Source of the DNA: Cupriavidus sp. D384
GTDB taxonomy: Bacteria; Pseudomonadota; Gammaproteobacteria; Burkholderiales; Burkholderiaceae
Reading direction: 5' to 3'
NCBI RefSeq assembly: GCF_001652915.1
Contig: NZ_BBQI01000005.1
Coordinates: 53,146-117,145 of the forward strand
Length of the DNA stretch: 64,000 nt
Positions 34,358 through 46,216 of the stretch are shown here, one piece after another (the stretch's first letter is position 1; each line of letters begins with the position of its first letter). A program made the translations under genes and the position numbers. The notes under the pieces were generated by a model that saw only the letters and a list, made by a program, of their open reading frames with translations, ran no database searches and was not told the origin of the DNA.

Positions 34358-36610
34358 CTATAGCGACGGCCCCTGCTTATCATCCGGCCCTGATGCGTCG
34401 GATCGCGGTGCCGCGTGCGTCATCGGCGCGGCGCCGTCCACTTGCGCAGGCGTCACTTCCGCGTCCACGGCACGGCCGACGTCATCGCGCAATGTGACGA
34501 ATTCCTTCTCGAAATCCATCGTGCGGCGCTGCGTGGACATGGCCATCAGCACGTGACTGCCGGCGGAGTTTCCTGCGTCGGCAGGTTGCTTGTCCTTGAC
34601 CCAGATCCAGACCCGGCGCTCGCGGATATAGAACATCGCGAACACGCCCAGCACCAGCAGCAGGCAGCCAAGATACACGATGTTCTTGCCCGGCGCACGG
34701 GTCATCTGGAACACGCTGGCCTTGACCTCCTGGAAGTCGTCGAGCTGCAGGAAAACGGGCGCCGCATAGAAGAAACTGTCCGACAGCGCGTTGATGGCCT
34801 GCTGCAGGAACTGGCCGCTTTGCGCGTCGTTGGGGATCACGGGCAGCTTGTCCTGCTCGCGCGCCAGTTGCCACAGTTCCCACATCGAGCCGTTGAGGAT
34901 CTTTAGCAGGACATCGGCCGCCTTCTGCTGCTCGCCCTGCGGCACCGATTTTTCGAGGAAGGCGGCAATGGCGGTGAAGCCTCCGGGCGGCGCGTCGGGC
35001 GACGTGCGCGTGGCGCCGGCGAACAAATCCATGGCCCGCTGGGCGCTTTCCGCCAGTTGCTTGCGCAGCACCGCCTTGTCGTCGCCGGGCATCGACACGG
35101 CGGCAAAGCGGCGTGCAGCCTCGCCGCGCATGGCACTGCTCTGCAGCGCGGCGCGCAGGCGCATCCAGTCGGCCACGCTGCGCTGGTCGTCGGCGGGAAT
35201 GCGCAGATAGCGGAACTGTTCGCTCGGCGAATCGCGCATGCCAGCCAGGAATACGGTCTGGCCGTCGAGTTGCACCGGCAGCATGTAATTGTTGAACTCG
35301 CGCGCCTGTCCGGTGCGGTCGCGCAGCTTGTACTGGACCGACGGACCCACGTTGCGCAGATTCTTTTCCTTGTCCAGGCTGGCCGCCGCGCCCAGGTGCT
35401 GCTCCAGCGCACCCAGCGACGACTTGCGCGCCACACCGCGCACATCGGCCTTGCCCGAAGCGTCAGTGACGGTCTCGACATTGATCTGCCGGAAATCGCT
35501 GAATTCGACCGTCAGGCTGTCCTGATCCGCGGCCGAGCCCGTATCGCTCAGTTCCACATTGCCGCCCACGGTGCCCGCGATCGGGAACGTGCCGTGCGTG
35601 CTGCCCGTCATCGGGTAGCCAACGAACTTCAGTTTCGAGCCGCCGTCCTCGAAGCTGGACTGGTAGATCGCCACGCCATCGACAATCAACGGCTCGTTGA
35701 CCTTGATCGTCGCCGCGGTCTGCTTGCCCGTGGCGCGGTCGGTCACCACCACGTCCGACGCGAACAGCTTCGGCATGCCGGTGGAGTAGTAGTCGACGGT
35801 GAACTTCTTGAGCGTGATCGTGAACGGCAGATCCTGCACCAGCGCGCCATCGGCAATGTTCAGGATGGCCGTGGAGACGGTGGCGCCCTCGGGCACGAAC
35901 GCGTTGCCGCGGAATCCGGGATTAGCCGGCGACAGGCGGTGCTTGGCTGGAATCTCGCTGATGATGGCGTTGCCGGCGATGGGCGTCTTGCCGCCGAACC
36001 ACATCTGCGCGCGGATCAGCATGTCGCCGTCCAGCAGGCCGCCCACGCAGATCACGACGATGGCCGTGTGAGCCAGGATGTAGCCAAGCTTGTTGGCCGA
36101 GCCTGCCTTGGCGGCCAGCAGCGTTGCGCCATCGTGCTCCACCGGCTTGACGCGGAATCCGCGGTTGCGCAGCAGCGCGCCCAGGCGGGCCACGGCTTCC
36201 GCACGGCCGCGCGGCGCCTCGTACTCTCCGCGATGGTGGAACGCGCGCAGGCTGCGCTCGCGTACGTGGTCTTTCCACGAGCGCATGTCCACGATCATCT
36301 TTGGCGCGTTGCGCGCGATGCACAACGACGTGGAGATCACCAGGAACGCCAGGATCAGCAGGAACCACCAGGAGCCGTACACCTTCTGCAGCGACAGCGT
36401 ATGGAACAGGTCCGCCCAGAACGGCCCGAACTGGTTCACATAGTTCGGATACGGTTCATTCTGCTTGAGCACGGTGCCGATGACGCTGGCGATGGCAATC
36501 ACCGTCAGCAGCGTGATCGCGAAGCGCATCGAGGACAGCAGTTCGACGGCATCGCGCAGCACGCGGTGTTGGGTCTTCAGGTGCAGCCCTGAAGTGGATG
36601 GGGTCGACAT
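34358..36610 (-). CDS. resB: System II cytochrome c biogenesis protein ResB
   Basis: 750 residues. Three N-terminal transmembrane segments (VELLSSMRFAITLLTVIAIASVIG; WWFLLILAFLVISTSLCIARN; LGYILAHTAIVVICVGGL), a very large periplasmic domain (about 220-620) and a C-terminal transmembrane segment (IVYLGCLLLVLGVFAMFYIRERRVWIW) define ResB/Ccs1. It forms the cytochrome c synthetase with the downstream CcsA-type protein. The last 70 residues are cytoplasmic and acidic. Confidence 0.95.
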   Translation of the reverse strand: MSTPSTSGLHLKTQHRVLRDAVELLSSMRFAITLLTVIAIASVIGTVLKQNEPYPNYVNQFGPFWADLFHTLSLQKVYGSWWFLLILAFLVISTSLCIARNAPKMIVDMRSWKDHVRERSLRAFHHRGEYEAPRGRAEAVARLGALLRNRGFRVKPVEHDGATLLAAKAGSANKLGYILAHTAIVVICVGGLLDGDMLIRAQMWFGGKTPIAGNAIISEIPAKHRLSPANPGFRGNAFVPEGATVSTAILNIADGALVQDLPFTITLKKFTVDYYSTGMPKLFASDVVVTDRATGKQTAATIKVNEPLIVDGVAIYQSSFEDGGSKLKFVGYPMTGSTHGTFPIAGTVGGNVELSDTGSAADQDSLTVEFSDFRQINVETVTDASGKADVRGVARKSSLGALEQHLGAAASLDKEKNLRNVGPSVQYKLRDRTGQAREFNNYMLPVQLDGQTVFLAGMRDSPSEQFRYLRIPADDQRSVADWMRLRAALQSSAMRGEAARRFAAVSMPGDDKAVLRKQLAESAQRAMDLFAGATRTSPDAPPGGFTAIAAFLEKSVPQGEQQKAADVLLKILNGSMWELWQLAREQDKLPVIPNDAQSGQFLQQAINALSDSFFYAAPVFLQLDDFQEVKASVFQMTRAPGKNIVYLGCLLLVLGVFAMFYIRERRVWIWVKDKQPADAGNSAGSHVLMAMSTQRRTMDFEKEFVTLRDDVGRAVDAEVTPAQVDGAAPMTHAAPRSDASGPDDKQGPSL

Positions 36611-36702
36611 GTGCGGTAAAGCCTGAAAGCCGGTTGGGCGCTATTTATGGTCGGCGCCAGTGTTGCGCGCCGATGTGACGCGATATGGTGCCGCTAAAAA
36701 TG

Positions 36703-36738
36703 AAAAAGGGTGGACATGCTTTGGCAAGCAGGCCACCC
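36703..36738 (-). terminator. Intrinsic terminator after cytochrome c4 gene
   Basis: GGGTGG/CCACCC outer stem (36708-36713 with 36733-36738) plus an inner ATGCTT/AAGCA stem. It is followed on the minus strand by TTTTTCATTTTT, 70 bp after the cytochrome stop. Confidence 0.8.
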
Positions 36739-36808
36739 TCTTCGATTGTTGCCCACGCGTCCGGTTCATCCCCCGAGGGATTCTCCGGACATGCAGGCCT
36801 GATACGAC

Positions 36809-37468
36809 TTAACGGACGCCGGCGACGTAATCCGCCACCGCCTTGATCTCGGCATCCGACATCCTGGCGGTAATCGTGCTCATGACCGAATTGTTCTTTC
36901 GGGTGCCCTGGCGGAATGCCACCAGTTGCGCTTCGGTGTACTCGGAATACTGGCCTCCAATGCGCGGATACTGTGCCGGAATGCCGGCGCCGGTCGGTCC
37001 GTGGCAGCCTGCACAGGCCGGCACGCCCTTGGCGGCAATACCCCCGCGGTAGATCTTCTGGCCTTCCTCGATCGTTACCTTGTTCTTGGCCGTGGCCGGC
37101 TTGAGCTGCTGCTTGGCAAGGTAGGCGCCGATGTCCTTCATGTCCTGGTCGCTCAGTGCCTGTGCGTACAGCGACATGATGGCGTTATCGCGAGACTTGG
37201 CCTTGAAATCGGCGAGCTGCTTGTGAACGTAATCGCCCTGCTGGCCCGCCAGCTTGGGATTGACGGCGGCCGTGCTGTTGCCGGCTGTACCGTGGCAGGA
37301 AAAGCATGCCGGGACATTGCGATCGGGAACACCTTGCGTGTAAAGCGTCTCGCCCTTGGCGGGATCCGCCTTGGCGGGGGCCTGCTCTGCGGCAGATACC
37401 AGCCCTGTCATCGCGCCCAGCGGAACTGCCAGCGCCATGACTCCCAAAAGTTTCGCAATGCGGTTCAT
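36809..37468 (-). CDS. Diheme cytochrome c4
   Basis: 219 residues from the ATG at 37468. The signal peptide MNRIAKLLGVMALAVPLGAM starts there and ends near VSAAEQ. Two CXXCH heme sites lie in ACFSCHGTAGN and ACAGCHGPTGAG, about 100 residues apart, with a distal methionine in each half, so this is the two-domain c4 type. It carries electrons in the periplasm, usually to terminal oxidases. Position next to resB fits, since its maturation depends on that system. Confidence 0.92.
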   Translation of the reverse strand: MNRIAKLLGVMALAVPLGAMTGLVSAAEQAPAKADPAKGETLYTQGVPDRNVPACFSCHGTAGNSTAAVNPKLAGQQGDYVHKQLADFKAKSRDNAIMSLYAQALSDQDMKDIGAYLAKQQLKPATAKNKVTIEEGQKIYRGGIAAKGVPACAGCHGPTGAGIPAQYPRIGGQYSEYTEAQLVAFRQGTRKNNSVMSTITARMSDAEIKAVADYVAGVR

Positions 37469-37798
37469 CCTTACACCTTGTGAGATTTTGTTATGAACAC
37501 CGTAATGCATGCCGGTCGTCCTTATCCCCCTGCCCGGCGGTGAGGAAGCGCCATGGGGCAGGAGCCGGTAACGCGTATGCGCGACGTCCTATTCTTGATC
37601 AGGGACAATATGCCCGATCCATTTTCAGAGTTCGCCGATGACATCCGGCAAGGATGCCACACGTCACCCGCTCAGGAGACCGTAAACCGGGTTATTGTAC
37701 AATAAATCGCTTTCCGGATTGACTTAGGTCAGTGTCTGTGGCGACGTCTGCACTGGCCCCTTGCCAGCGCCCTGCCCGCCAGCTCCACGTATTTGCGC
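37469..37798. promoter_or_regulatory. Divergent control region cytochrome c4 / engB
   Basis: 330 bp without a gene. At 37692-37705 there is a perfect 14-base palindrome TTATTGTACAATAA, containing TACAAT on both strands, so one site could give -10 elements for both directions. No good -35 hexamer is visible on either side. The rest of the gap shows nothing I can name. Confidence 0.45.
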
Positions 37799-39758
<1,960 letters not shown>

Positions 39759-39775
39759 CCGGCCGACATTGCCGC

Positions 39776-41074
39776 ATGCAACTGCTCGGCTTCTCGGCCA
39801 GCCAGGTACACCCGCTCGCGACGCTGGACGCCGCGCGCGACTTTCTTTCCGGAAACGCCGCGGCGCGCTTTGTCTGGGCTGACTTTGGCACCGACGAGGT
39901 GACTCCCGCGCCTGGCGCGTGGCGAGACCGTCTGGTGGCGTTGACCGGCGCGCCCATTCTTGACCTGCACCTGGCCGACGCCACCAATCCAGCGCATCCG
40001 TCGTTCTTCGACACGACCAATGCGTATGACATGGTGATCTTCCGCAAGCTGACCTTCGAGACCAGCCGGCAGTTTGCCGAGGCGGATGCCGCGCAGGCCG
40101 GCGCAGCCGGTGATACCGTCATGGCAGCGACAACGGTCTCGACGGCCCCCGCAACGGCCACGGCCGTCCCGCCGACTGTCGCTCCGCCGCCACAGGCCGG
40201 CGCGGCAGCCGTGCCGATCCCGGCGCCTCGCAAGGCCTCGCGCAAGTACGCGCCGGGATTTTTGCCCGCGCTGGCGCGCATCGACACCCAGCCGGTGGCA
40301 TTTTTCGTGTTCGACAATGTGCTGGTCACCGTGCGCCCGTCGCCGTCGCGCACCATCGACCTGGTCAGGCAACGGCTGCTGGACACTTGCGGCTCGCCGC
40401 AATCCGCGCCGGCGCGCGCCAACGGCACCGCGTCACTGATGCATGGGATTCGACCGCCCACGCGGCCAGAAGACCTGATGTTGCGGCTGCTGAACGCCAT
40501 GGTGGACCGCTACCTGGATCTGCGGACACCGCTCACGCGGCAACTTGACCGCTGGCAACGCGCGCTGCTGAGCGCCCGGCAGAGCTTTTCGAGCTGGGAA
40601 GGCCTGCTCGACGCGCGTATCCAGTTGCGGCGGCTTGAAAACCTGAGTGAGGAGCAGCGCGACGCGCTGCAGGAATTCCGCGACAGCCTGCTCGACAACC
40701 GCTACAGCACCGGCGACGGCGACCCCGGCGCCGCCAGCCGTGACGAAGTGCTGCTCGTGCGATTGACCGACCTGATGGAGCACATCATGCGGGTCCTGGC
40801 GCACGCCCGGCGGCTCGAGGACTCGATCGAGTCAGCCGTGCAGATTCACTTCTCGGCCGTGGCCCACCGCACCAACCGCACCATGCGCGCGCTGACGATC
40901 ATCACGGCCCTGTTCATGCCGCTGACGCTGATTACGGGAGTGTTCGGCATGAACTTCGCGCGCATGCCGTGGCTGCAGGAGCCGGACGGCTTCTGGTGGT
41001 CGATCGGCCTGATGGGCGGCGTGGTGGCCACCATTGCGGGAATCTGGGCGCTGGGGCGCTGGCTGGATCGATAG
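39776..41074 (+). CDS. corA: CorA-family magnesium/divalent cation transporter
   Basis: 432 residues. A long cytoplasmic domain is followed by two C-terminal transmembrane segments with the CorA signature GMN between them (LITGVFGMNFARMPW). The protein is about 100 residues longer than typical CorA. Much of this is an Ala/Pro/Thr/Val-rich segment at about residues 103-155 (40085-40240) inside the cytoplasmic domain. It lies 17 bp after hemB and may be cotranscribed. Ion preference cannot be read from the sequence. Confidence 0.9.
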   Translation: MQLLGFSASQVHPLATLDAARDFLSGNAAARFVWADFGTDEVTPAPGAWRDRLVALTGAPILDLHLADATNPAHPSFFDTTNAYDMVIFRKLTFETSRQFAEADAAQAGAAGDTVMAATTVSTAPATATAVPPTVAPPPQAGAAAVPIPAPRKASRKYAPGFLPALARIDTQPVAFFVFDNVLVTVRPSPSRTIDLVRQRLLDTCGSPQSAPARANGTASLMHGIRPPTRPEDLMLRLLNAMVDRYLDLRTPLTRQLDRWQRALLSARQSFSSWEGLLDARIQLRRLENLSEEQRDALQEFRDSLLDNRYSTGDGDPGAASRDEVLLVRLTDLMEHIMRVLAHARRLEDSIESAVQIHFSAVAHRTNRTMRALTIITALFMPLTLITGVFGMNFARMPWLQEPDGFWWSIGLMGGVVATIAGIWALGRWLDR

Positions 41075-41107
41075 ACTTCGCCCGGCCCGCCGCCCGGTGG
41101 AGCGTAC

Positions 41108-43093
41108 TCAGGTCTGCGGCGCCTTGCCGAACGCGCGCTCCAGGCTGTCCAGGAAGCGGTTCGCCGACTGATAGCCGATCACGCGCACCGGCCGCTCGCG
41201 CCCGTCCGCTCCGAACAGGATGATCCCCGGCGGGCCAAACAGTCCAAAACGCTTCAGCAGCGCCTTGTCATCGGCGTTGTTGGCCGTGACATCAGCCTGC
41301 AGCAGCACGACGTTGGACAGGCGGGCCTTGACCTTCGCATCGGGGAACGTCAGCTTTTCCATCTCCTTGCAGCTGACGCACCAATCCGCATAGAAATCGA
41401 GCAACACCGGCCGGCCCGCCGCAGCGGCCTGCGCAACGCGCGCGTCCAGTTCCGCCACGCTGCGCACGCGTTCAAAGCGCACGGCGTCCTTGGCGACTGG
41501 CTGGCCCTGCGCACCCGCCAGGCCACTCAGATGCGACAGCGGCTGCAGGGGATCGCGTCCACCGGACGCCACACCCACGATCTGGATGGCGCCGGCCAGC
41601 GCGGCCAGCAATCCAAGGCCCTTGCCCAGGCGCAGCAACCCGCGCGGATCCGGCCCCAGCGCGTCGAACGCACCCAGGTACACGGCCGCGACAAGCAGCA
41701 AGGCCGCCCAGGCCAGCATTACCACCCAGGCCGGCAGCACCGGCGTGACCATCCAGATCGCCACGCCAAGCAGCAGGAAGCCGAAGAAGCGCTTGGTGGC
41801 CTCCATCCATTTGCCCGCACGCGGCAGCAGGTTGCCCGCGCCCACGCCTACCAGCAGAAGCGGCACGCCCATGCCCAGCGCCATCGCCAACAACGCGGCG
41901 CCACCCGTCAAGGCATCGCCGCTCTGGGCGATGTAGGCCAGGGCACCCGCCAGCGGCGCGGTCACGCACGGCCCGACAATCAGCGCCGAAAGGGCGCCCA
42001 TCGCCACTGCACCGGCAACCTGGCCGCCCTGCCGGCGATTGGACGACTCGGTCAGGCGGGTCTGCCAGCGCTGGGGGAGTTGCAGTTCGTAAAGGCCGAA
42101 CATCGACAAGGAAAGCCCGATCATCAGCAGCGCAAACAGGCCCAGCACCCAAGGCGTCTGCAGCGCGGCCGACAGACCCTCGCCGGCCAGCCCCGCCGCC
42201 ACGCCCACGGCGGTGTAGACCACGGCCATGCCCAGCACATAGGCCAGCGACACGACAAAGGCACGGCCACGCGTGACGTGCTCGCCCACCACGATCGACG
42301 ACAGGATGGGCACCATCGGCAGCACGCACGGTGTAAATGTCAGCAGCAGCCCAAGCCCGAAGAACAGCGCGCCGATTAGCGGGAGGCTGCGGCTCGCCAG
42401 CGCACCGGCAATGCGATCGTTCTCGTCGATCTGGGCGCCGCGTACCGCAGATGACCGCGGTGCCTCGTTCGCGGGAGTGTCCGCCTGAGGTGCGGCGGGC
42501 GTCGACCGGGCTGGCGCGCTGCGGTCACCGAAAAGATTGCCCAGCGCCGACCCGCCAACCTTGTACATGCTTTCCATCGGCGGATAGCACAGCCCCTTGT
42601 CCGCGCAGCCCTGCGATGTCACCACCAGCGTCCAGCGTCCATCGGCTGGCGCCTGCTCGACCGGCACCTTGACGACGACGGCGCCCCGGTAGGTCTCCAT
42701 ATCCTTGCCGAAGGTCTCGTCGAAATGGACCTTCCCCTGCGGCATGGCCGGCGCCCCCAGCTTGACACCCGCTGGCTGCGCGGCAAAGGCAAAGCGCTCG
42801 CGGTACAGGTAGTAGCCGTCTGCGACGTCGAACCGGACCTCGATGGTTTGGGGATCGATCTGCCGGGCGGCAAACCTGAACGCCTGTTCGGGTGGCAGGA
42901 AGTCGTCTTCCGTCGCTGCCCGGGCACCGCTCCAGGTCACAAGGCACACGAGGAACACCAGGGCGATTGCGACAATATGACGCAACGCACGCGCCCACTG
43001 AAGCGTCCCCTGCGCCGCATCGGAGCGTGCTCCGAAGGCGCGCGCGGCACCGTCGAGCCATGTTCCGTTCCTGCTGATCCCCGACATTCCCAT
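41108..43093 (-). CDS. dsbD: Thiol:disulfide interchange protein DsbD
   Basis: 661 residues from the ATG at 43093 (alternative ATG two codons later). After a signal or anchor (about 35-60) come the DsbD alpha domain with its cysteine pair (CADKGLCYPP), eight transmembrane segments with the redox cysteines in TFTPCVLPMVPI and VGPCVTAPLAGA, and a C-terminal thioredoxin domain with WCVSCKEME. It carries electrons from cytoplasmic thioredoxin to the periplasm. The unusually long N-terminus before the hydrophobic segment leaves the exact start open. It follows cutA by 29 bp. Confidence 0.94.
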   Translation of the reverse strand: MGMSGISRNGTWLDGAARAFGARSDAAQGTLQWARALRHIVAIALVFLVCLVTWSGARAATEDDFLPPEQAFRFAARQIDPQTIEVRFDVADGYYLYRERFAFAAQPAGVKLGAPAMPQGKVHFDETFGKDMETYRGAVVVKVPVEQAPADGRWTLVVTSQGCADKGLCYPPMESMYKVGGSALGNLFGDRSAPARSTPAAPQADTPANEAPRSSAVRGAQIDENDRIAGALASRSLPLIGALFFGLGLLLTFTPCVLPMVPILSSIVVGEHVTRGRAFVVSLAYVLGMAVVYTAVGVAAGLAGEGLSAALQTPWVLGLFALLMIGLSLSMFGLYELQLPQRWQTRLTESSNRRQGGQVAGAVAMGALSALIVGPCVTAPLAGALAYIAQSGDALTGGAALLAMALGMGVPLLLVGVGAGNLLPRAGKWMEATKRFFGFLLLGVAIWMVTPVLPAWVVMLAWAALLLVAAVYLGAFDALGPDPRGLLRLGKGLGLLAALAGAIQIVGVASGGRDPLQPLSHLSGLAGAQGQPVAKDAVRFERVRSVAELDARVAQAAAAGRPVLLDFYADWCVSCKEMEKLTFPDAKVKARLSNVVLLQADVTANNADDKALLKRFGLFGPPGIILFGADGRERPVRVIGYQSANRFLDSLERAFGKAPQT

Positions 43094-43122
43094 GTGTTGT
43101 TCCGATACTTGTTGTTCTGGCT

Positions 43123-43503
43123 TCAGGGCTGGCCTGGCGCCCCTGTGGCTTCCGCTCGGACCCACCCCAGGTAGGCTGGCAATCCGGCCGCCAGCGGCCA
43201 CGCAATGAGCTCTGGCACGTCGTAGGGGTGCTCGGCGCGGATCACGGCTTCCAGCGCCGCATACTGGCCCTGCGTGGTCTTGATCAGCAGCGGCCATTCC
43301 TGCGCCTGCTCCAGCTGGCCTTGCCACCAGTATTCGGACTGGCACGGCGCCAGCCGGTTCACGCAGGCCGCCACCCTGGCTTCCAGCACGGCGCGCGCCA
43401 CGCGGGCGGCGGATGCTTCGTCAGGCAGGTTGGTCATCGCCATCCAGACCGATTCTGCCGGTTCCGGGGCCTTGGCGCCATGAGAGGAGTCTGAGAGTGT
43501 CAT
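43123..43503 (-). CDS. cutA: Divalent-cation tolerance protein CutA
   Basis: 126 residues from the ATG at 43503. The CutA1 fold is clear from VWMAMTNLPDEASAARVARAVLEARVAACVN, WWQGQLEQAQEWPLLIKTT and EHPYDVPELIAWPL. CutA1 is a very stable trimer reported to affect copper tolerance; its precise role is unsettled. The neighbour dsbD also lies next to cutA in E. coli, so the pair is conserved. The first 25 residues are not part of the fold. Confidence 0.93.
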   Translation of the reverse strand: MTLSDSSHGAKAPEPAESVWMAMTNLPDEASAARVARAVLEARVAACVNRLAPCQSEYWWQGQLEQAQEWPLLIKTTQGQYAALEAVIRAEHPYDVPELIAWPLAAGLPAYLGWVRAEATGAPGQP

Positions 43504-43520
43504 GCGTGGATACGGGCACA

Positions 43521-43550
43521 AAACAAAAGAGCCAGGCAAAAGCCTGGCTC
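43521..43550 (-). terminator. Intrinsic terminator at the end of the alpha operon
   Basis: Perfect 9-bp stem GAGCCAGGC/GCCTGGCTC (43529-43537 and 43542-43550) with an A4/T4 loop. On the minus strand it is followed by TTTTGTTT, 50 bp past rplQ. Confidence 0.9.
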
Positions 43551-43603
43551 GATTGTAGTGCCGTGTCCGATAACCCGTCAGCGGGGACGGGATCGGTCAT
43601 CAC

Positions 43604-43999
43604 TTATTCCGCAGCTTCTTCAGCCGGGGCTTCGGTGATTTCCGGACGGTCCACCAGCTCGACCAGCGCCATCGGCGCATTGTCGCCCTGACGGAAGCCG
43701 AACTTCAGGATACGGGTGTAGCCGCCCGGACGGGTGGCGTAACGCGGGCCCAGTTCGGTGAACAGCTTGGTGACCATGTCGCGGTCGCGCAGACGGGCAA
43801 AAGCCAGACGGCGGTTGGCAACGGTGTCCTTCTTGGCCAGCGTGATGAGCGGCTCGACAACCTTGCGCAGTTCCTTGGCCTTGGGCAGGGTGGTCTTGAT
43901 CAGCTCGTGCTGGAACAGCGAGTTGGACATGTTGCGCAGCATCGCGAGACGGTGCGACGAGGTGCGGTTCAGTTTCCGCAGACCATGACGGTGACGCAT
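43604..43999 (-). CDS. rplQ: Ribosomal protein L17
   Basis: 131 residues beginning [24 protein letters not shown], which is unmistakable L17 of the large subunit. The C-terminal 15 residues are acidic ([12 protein letters not shown]), as in related betaproteobacteria. It is the last gene of the alpha operon. The 157-bp gap to rpoA contains a 9-bp stem-loop (44124-44132 with 44141-44149) without a T-run, possibly an RNA-processing or stabilising structure. Confidence 0.98.
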   Translation of the reverse strand: MRHRHGLRKLNRTSSHRLAMLRNMSNSLFQHELIKTTLPKAKELRKVVEPLITLAKKDTVANRRLAFARLRDRDMVTKLFTELGPRYATRPGGYTRILKFGFRQGDNAPMALVELVDRPEITEAPAEEAAE

Positions 44000-44156
44000 G
44001 ATGATTCCTTTCGATTACAGTGTTTGACCAGCTCTTCTATCGCCTTGCCTGCTGGAAGCGGGCTCGGGCGCGGGCCGGTAGTGCTACGGTGCCGCCGGCG
44101 GAATTGCCAGCGGCGCGTTGACAGTGGAGCCGCCTTGCGACGGCTCCACCCGCCAA

Positions 44157-45137
44157 TTACTTCTCCAGACCTGCGGGCGGCCAGTTCTCGAGCTTCATGC
44201 CGAGCGTCAGGCCACGCGAAGCCAGGACTTCCTTGATCTCGTTGAGCGACTTGCGACCCAGGTTCGGGGTCTTGAGCAGTTCGTTCTCGGTACGCTGGAT
44301 CAGGTCGCCGATGTAGTAGATGTTTTCGGCCTTCAGGCAGTTGGCCGAACGCACCGTCAGCTCGAGGTCGTCCACCGGGCGCAGCAGGATCGGATCGATC
44401 TGCGGTGCGCGGCTCGAAGCAGCCTCGGCGGCCGACTCGGTGCCTTCCAGCGCGGCGAACACCGACAGCTGGTCCACCAGGATACGGGCCGACTGGCGAA
44501 TCGCTTCCTCCGGCGAGATCACGCCGTCGGTTTCGATGTTCATCACCAGCTTGTCCAGGTCGGTACGCTGTTCCACACGAGCCGATTCCACGGCGTACGA
44601 AACGCGGCGCACCGGCGAGAACGAGGCGTCCAGCACGATACGGCCGATCACCTTGCCCGACTCGTCGCCGAACTTGCGCACGTTGCCCGGCACGTAGCCG
44701 CGGCCTTGCTCGACCTTGATCTGCATGTCGAGCTTGCCGCCTGCGGACAGGTGGGCAATGACGTGACCCGGGTTGATGATTTCGACATCGTGCGGCAGCT
44801 CGATATCGGCCGCCGTGACCACGCCTTCGCCATCCTTGCGCAGCGACACCGTGACTTCGTCACGGTTGTGCAGCTTGAACACCACGCCCTTCAGGTTGAG
44901 GAGCAGGTTGACGACGTCTTCCTGCACGCCATCGATGGTGGAATACTCGTGGACGACCCCAGCGATCGTGACCTCAGTCGGCGCATAACCGACCATCGAC
45001 GACAGCAGGACGCGACGCAGCGCGTTACCAAGCGTATGCCCATAACCGCGTTCAAACGGCTCCATCACGACTTTGGCGTGGTGGTCGCCCAGCGGTTCGA
45101 CGGCGATGATTTTTGGCTTGAGGAGTGCTGTTTGCAT
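44157..45137 (-). CDS. rpoA: RNA polymerase alpha subunit
   Basis: 326 residues. The N-terminal dimerisation domain ([29 protein letters not shown]) is joined by a linker to the C-terminal domain that contacts UP elements and activators ([53 protein letters not shown]). Normal family length. It is encoded between rpsD and rplQ, as in the alpha operon of E. coli. Confidence 0.98.
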   Translation of the reverse strand: MQTALLKPKIIAVEPLGDHHAKVVMEPFERGYGHTLGNALRRVLLSSMVGYAPTEVTIAGVVHEYSTIDGVQEDVVNLLLNLKGVVFKLHNRDEVTVSLRKDGEGVVTAADIELPHDVEIINPGHVIAHLSAGGKLDMQIKVEQGRGYVPGNVRKFGDESGKVIGRIVLDASFSPVRRVSYAVESARVEQRTDLDKLVMNIETDGVISPEEAIRQSARILVDQLSVFAALEGTESAAEAASSRAPQIDPILLRPVDDLELTVRSANCLKAENIYYIGDLIQRTENELLKTPNLGRKSLNEIKEVLASRGLTLGMKLENWPPAGLEK

Positions 45138-45200
45138 TAGGTTGTCCTTTTCAATACCCTCGGCTCGTTACACCGATAAGGCTGACGTTTGGAACCTGAG

Positions 45201-45255
45201 AAAACCCATCGCATGATGGGCAATAAGCCCGGCGCGCCGCATGGCGCGCCGGGCT
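45201..45255 (-). promoter_or_regulatory. Tandem hairpins in the rpsD-rpoA gap, terminator-like
   Basis: On the minus strand, first a perfect 13-bp GC stem (45226-45238 with 45243-45255, GCAT loop), then after a few bases a 6-bp stem CCCATC/GATGGG followed by TTTTCTC (45201-45220). The second resembles a weak intrinsic terminator. They lie between rpsD and rpoA, so they could tune rpoA and rplQ relative to the ribosomal genes upstream. Confidence 0.55.
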
Positions 45256-45312
45256 GAAAGCGAAGCCTTGTGGATAAGGCAAGCGCTGAACCGTTCGAAT
45301 CTCGGTTCGCGA

Positions 45313-45936
45313 TTAACGCGAATACAGTTCGACGATCAGGCTTTCGTTGATGTCGCCCGAAATATCGGCGCGATCCGGAGCCTGCTTGAACGTGCCTTCG
45401 AACTTCTTGGCATCCACGGCAACCCAGGTCGGGAAGCCCGATTGTTCAGCCAGCGACAGGGCTTCGGCGATACGAACCTGCTTCTTCGACTGTTCGCGGA
45501 TCGACACGATGTCGCCAGACTTGACCTGGGCCGACGGCACGTTCAGCGGCTGACCGTTCACCAGGATCGCCTTGTGCGAAACCAGCTGACGCGCTTCAGC
45601 GCGGGTCGAGCCAAAGCCCATGCGGTACACGACGTTGTCCAGACGCGATTCCAGCAGTTGCAGCAGCTTTTCGCCGGTGTTGCCCTTGCGGCGGTCGGCT
45701 TCGGCGAAGTAGCGGCGGAACTGACGCTCCAGCACGCCGTAGATGCGCTTGACCTTCTGCTTTTCGCGCAGCTGGTTGCCGTAGTCGGACGTACGGGCGC
45801 CCGAGGTGCGGCCGTGCTGGCCCGGCTTGCTGTCCAGCTTGCACTTGTCGGCCAGCGAGCGGCGTGCGCTCTTCAGGAACAGATCGGTGCCTTCGCGGCG
45901 GGAAAGTTTGGCCTTCGGGCCGGTATAACGTGCCAC
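45313..45936 (-). CDS. rpsD: Ribosomal protein S4
   Basis: 207 residues: [26 protein letters not shown] at the N-terminus and an S4 RNA-binding domain ([33 protein letters not shown]). The zinc-site cysteines of some S4 proteins are absent. S4 starts small-subunit assembly and in E. coli represses the alpha operon by binding its mRNA. The start is GTG at 45936. The 280-bp gap to rpsK holds a 9-bp stem-loop (45983-45991 with 45997-46005) near rpsD and no gene. Confidence 0.98.
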   Translation of the reverse strand: MARYTGPKAKLSRREGTDLFLKSARRSLADKCKLDSKPGQHGRTSGARTSDYGNQLREKQKVKRIYGVLERQFRRYFAEADRRKGNTGEKLLQLLESRLDNVVYRMGFGSTRAEARQLVSHKAILVNGQPLNVPSAQVKSGDIVSIREQSKKQVRIAEALSLAEQSGFPTWVAVDAKKFEGTFKQAPDRADISGDINESLIVELYSR

Positions 45937-46216
45937 TTTATCTTCCTTTGATCGATCGCGACGCCATCAGGACGCGCCGCGAGTCCGTCACCTACTGTGA
46001 CGGACGGTGGGCTTATGGTTCTTCATCCGCAATGGCCAGGCCACGCAGAGGCAACGCAAAAGCATGACGATATCGCCCTCGCCGAGGCGGCAGCCTCTAG
46101 GCGCGGACGCAAAACGAAAGCCCGCCGCAAAAAATTGCAGCAGGCCAACGCGGGATACTACCACAGACCGGAGATACGGGGTAAGACCCTGATCGCGTCT
46201 CCGGCAAGCCTGGCGC

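Noticed and set aside
44124..44149. Stem-loop between rpoA and rplQ as a terminator
   Set aside because: 9-bp stem without a T-run, inside an operon; more likely a structural or processing element.
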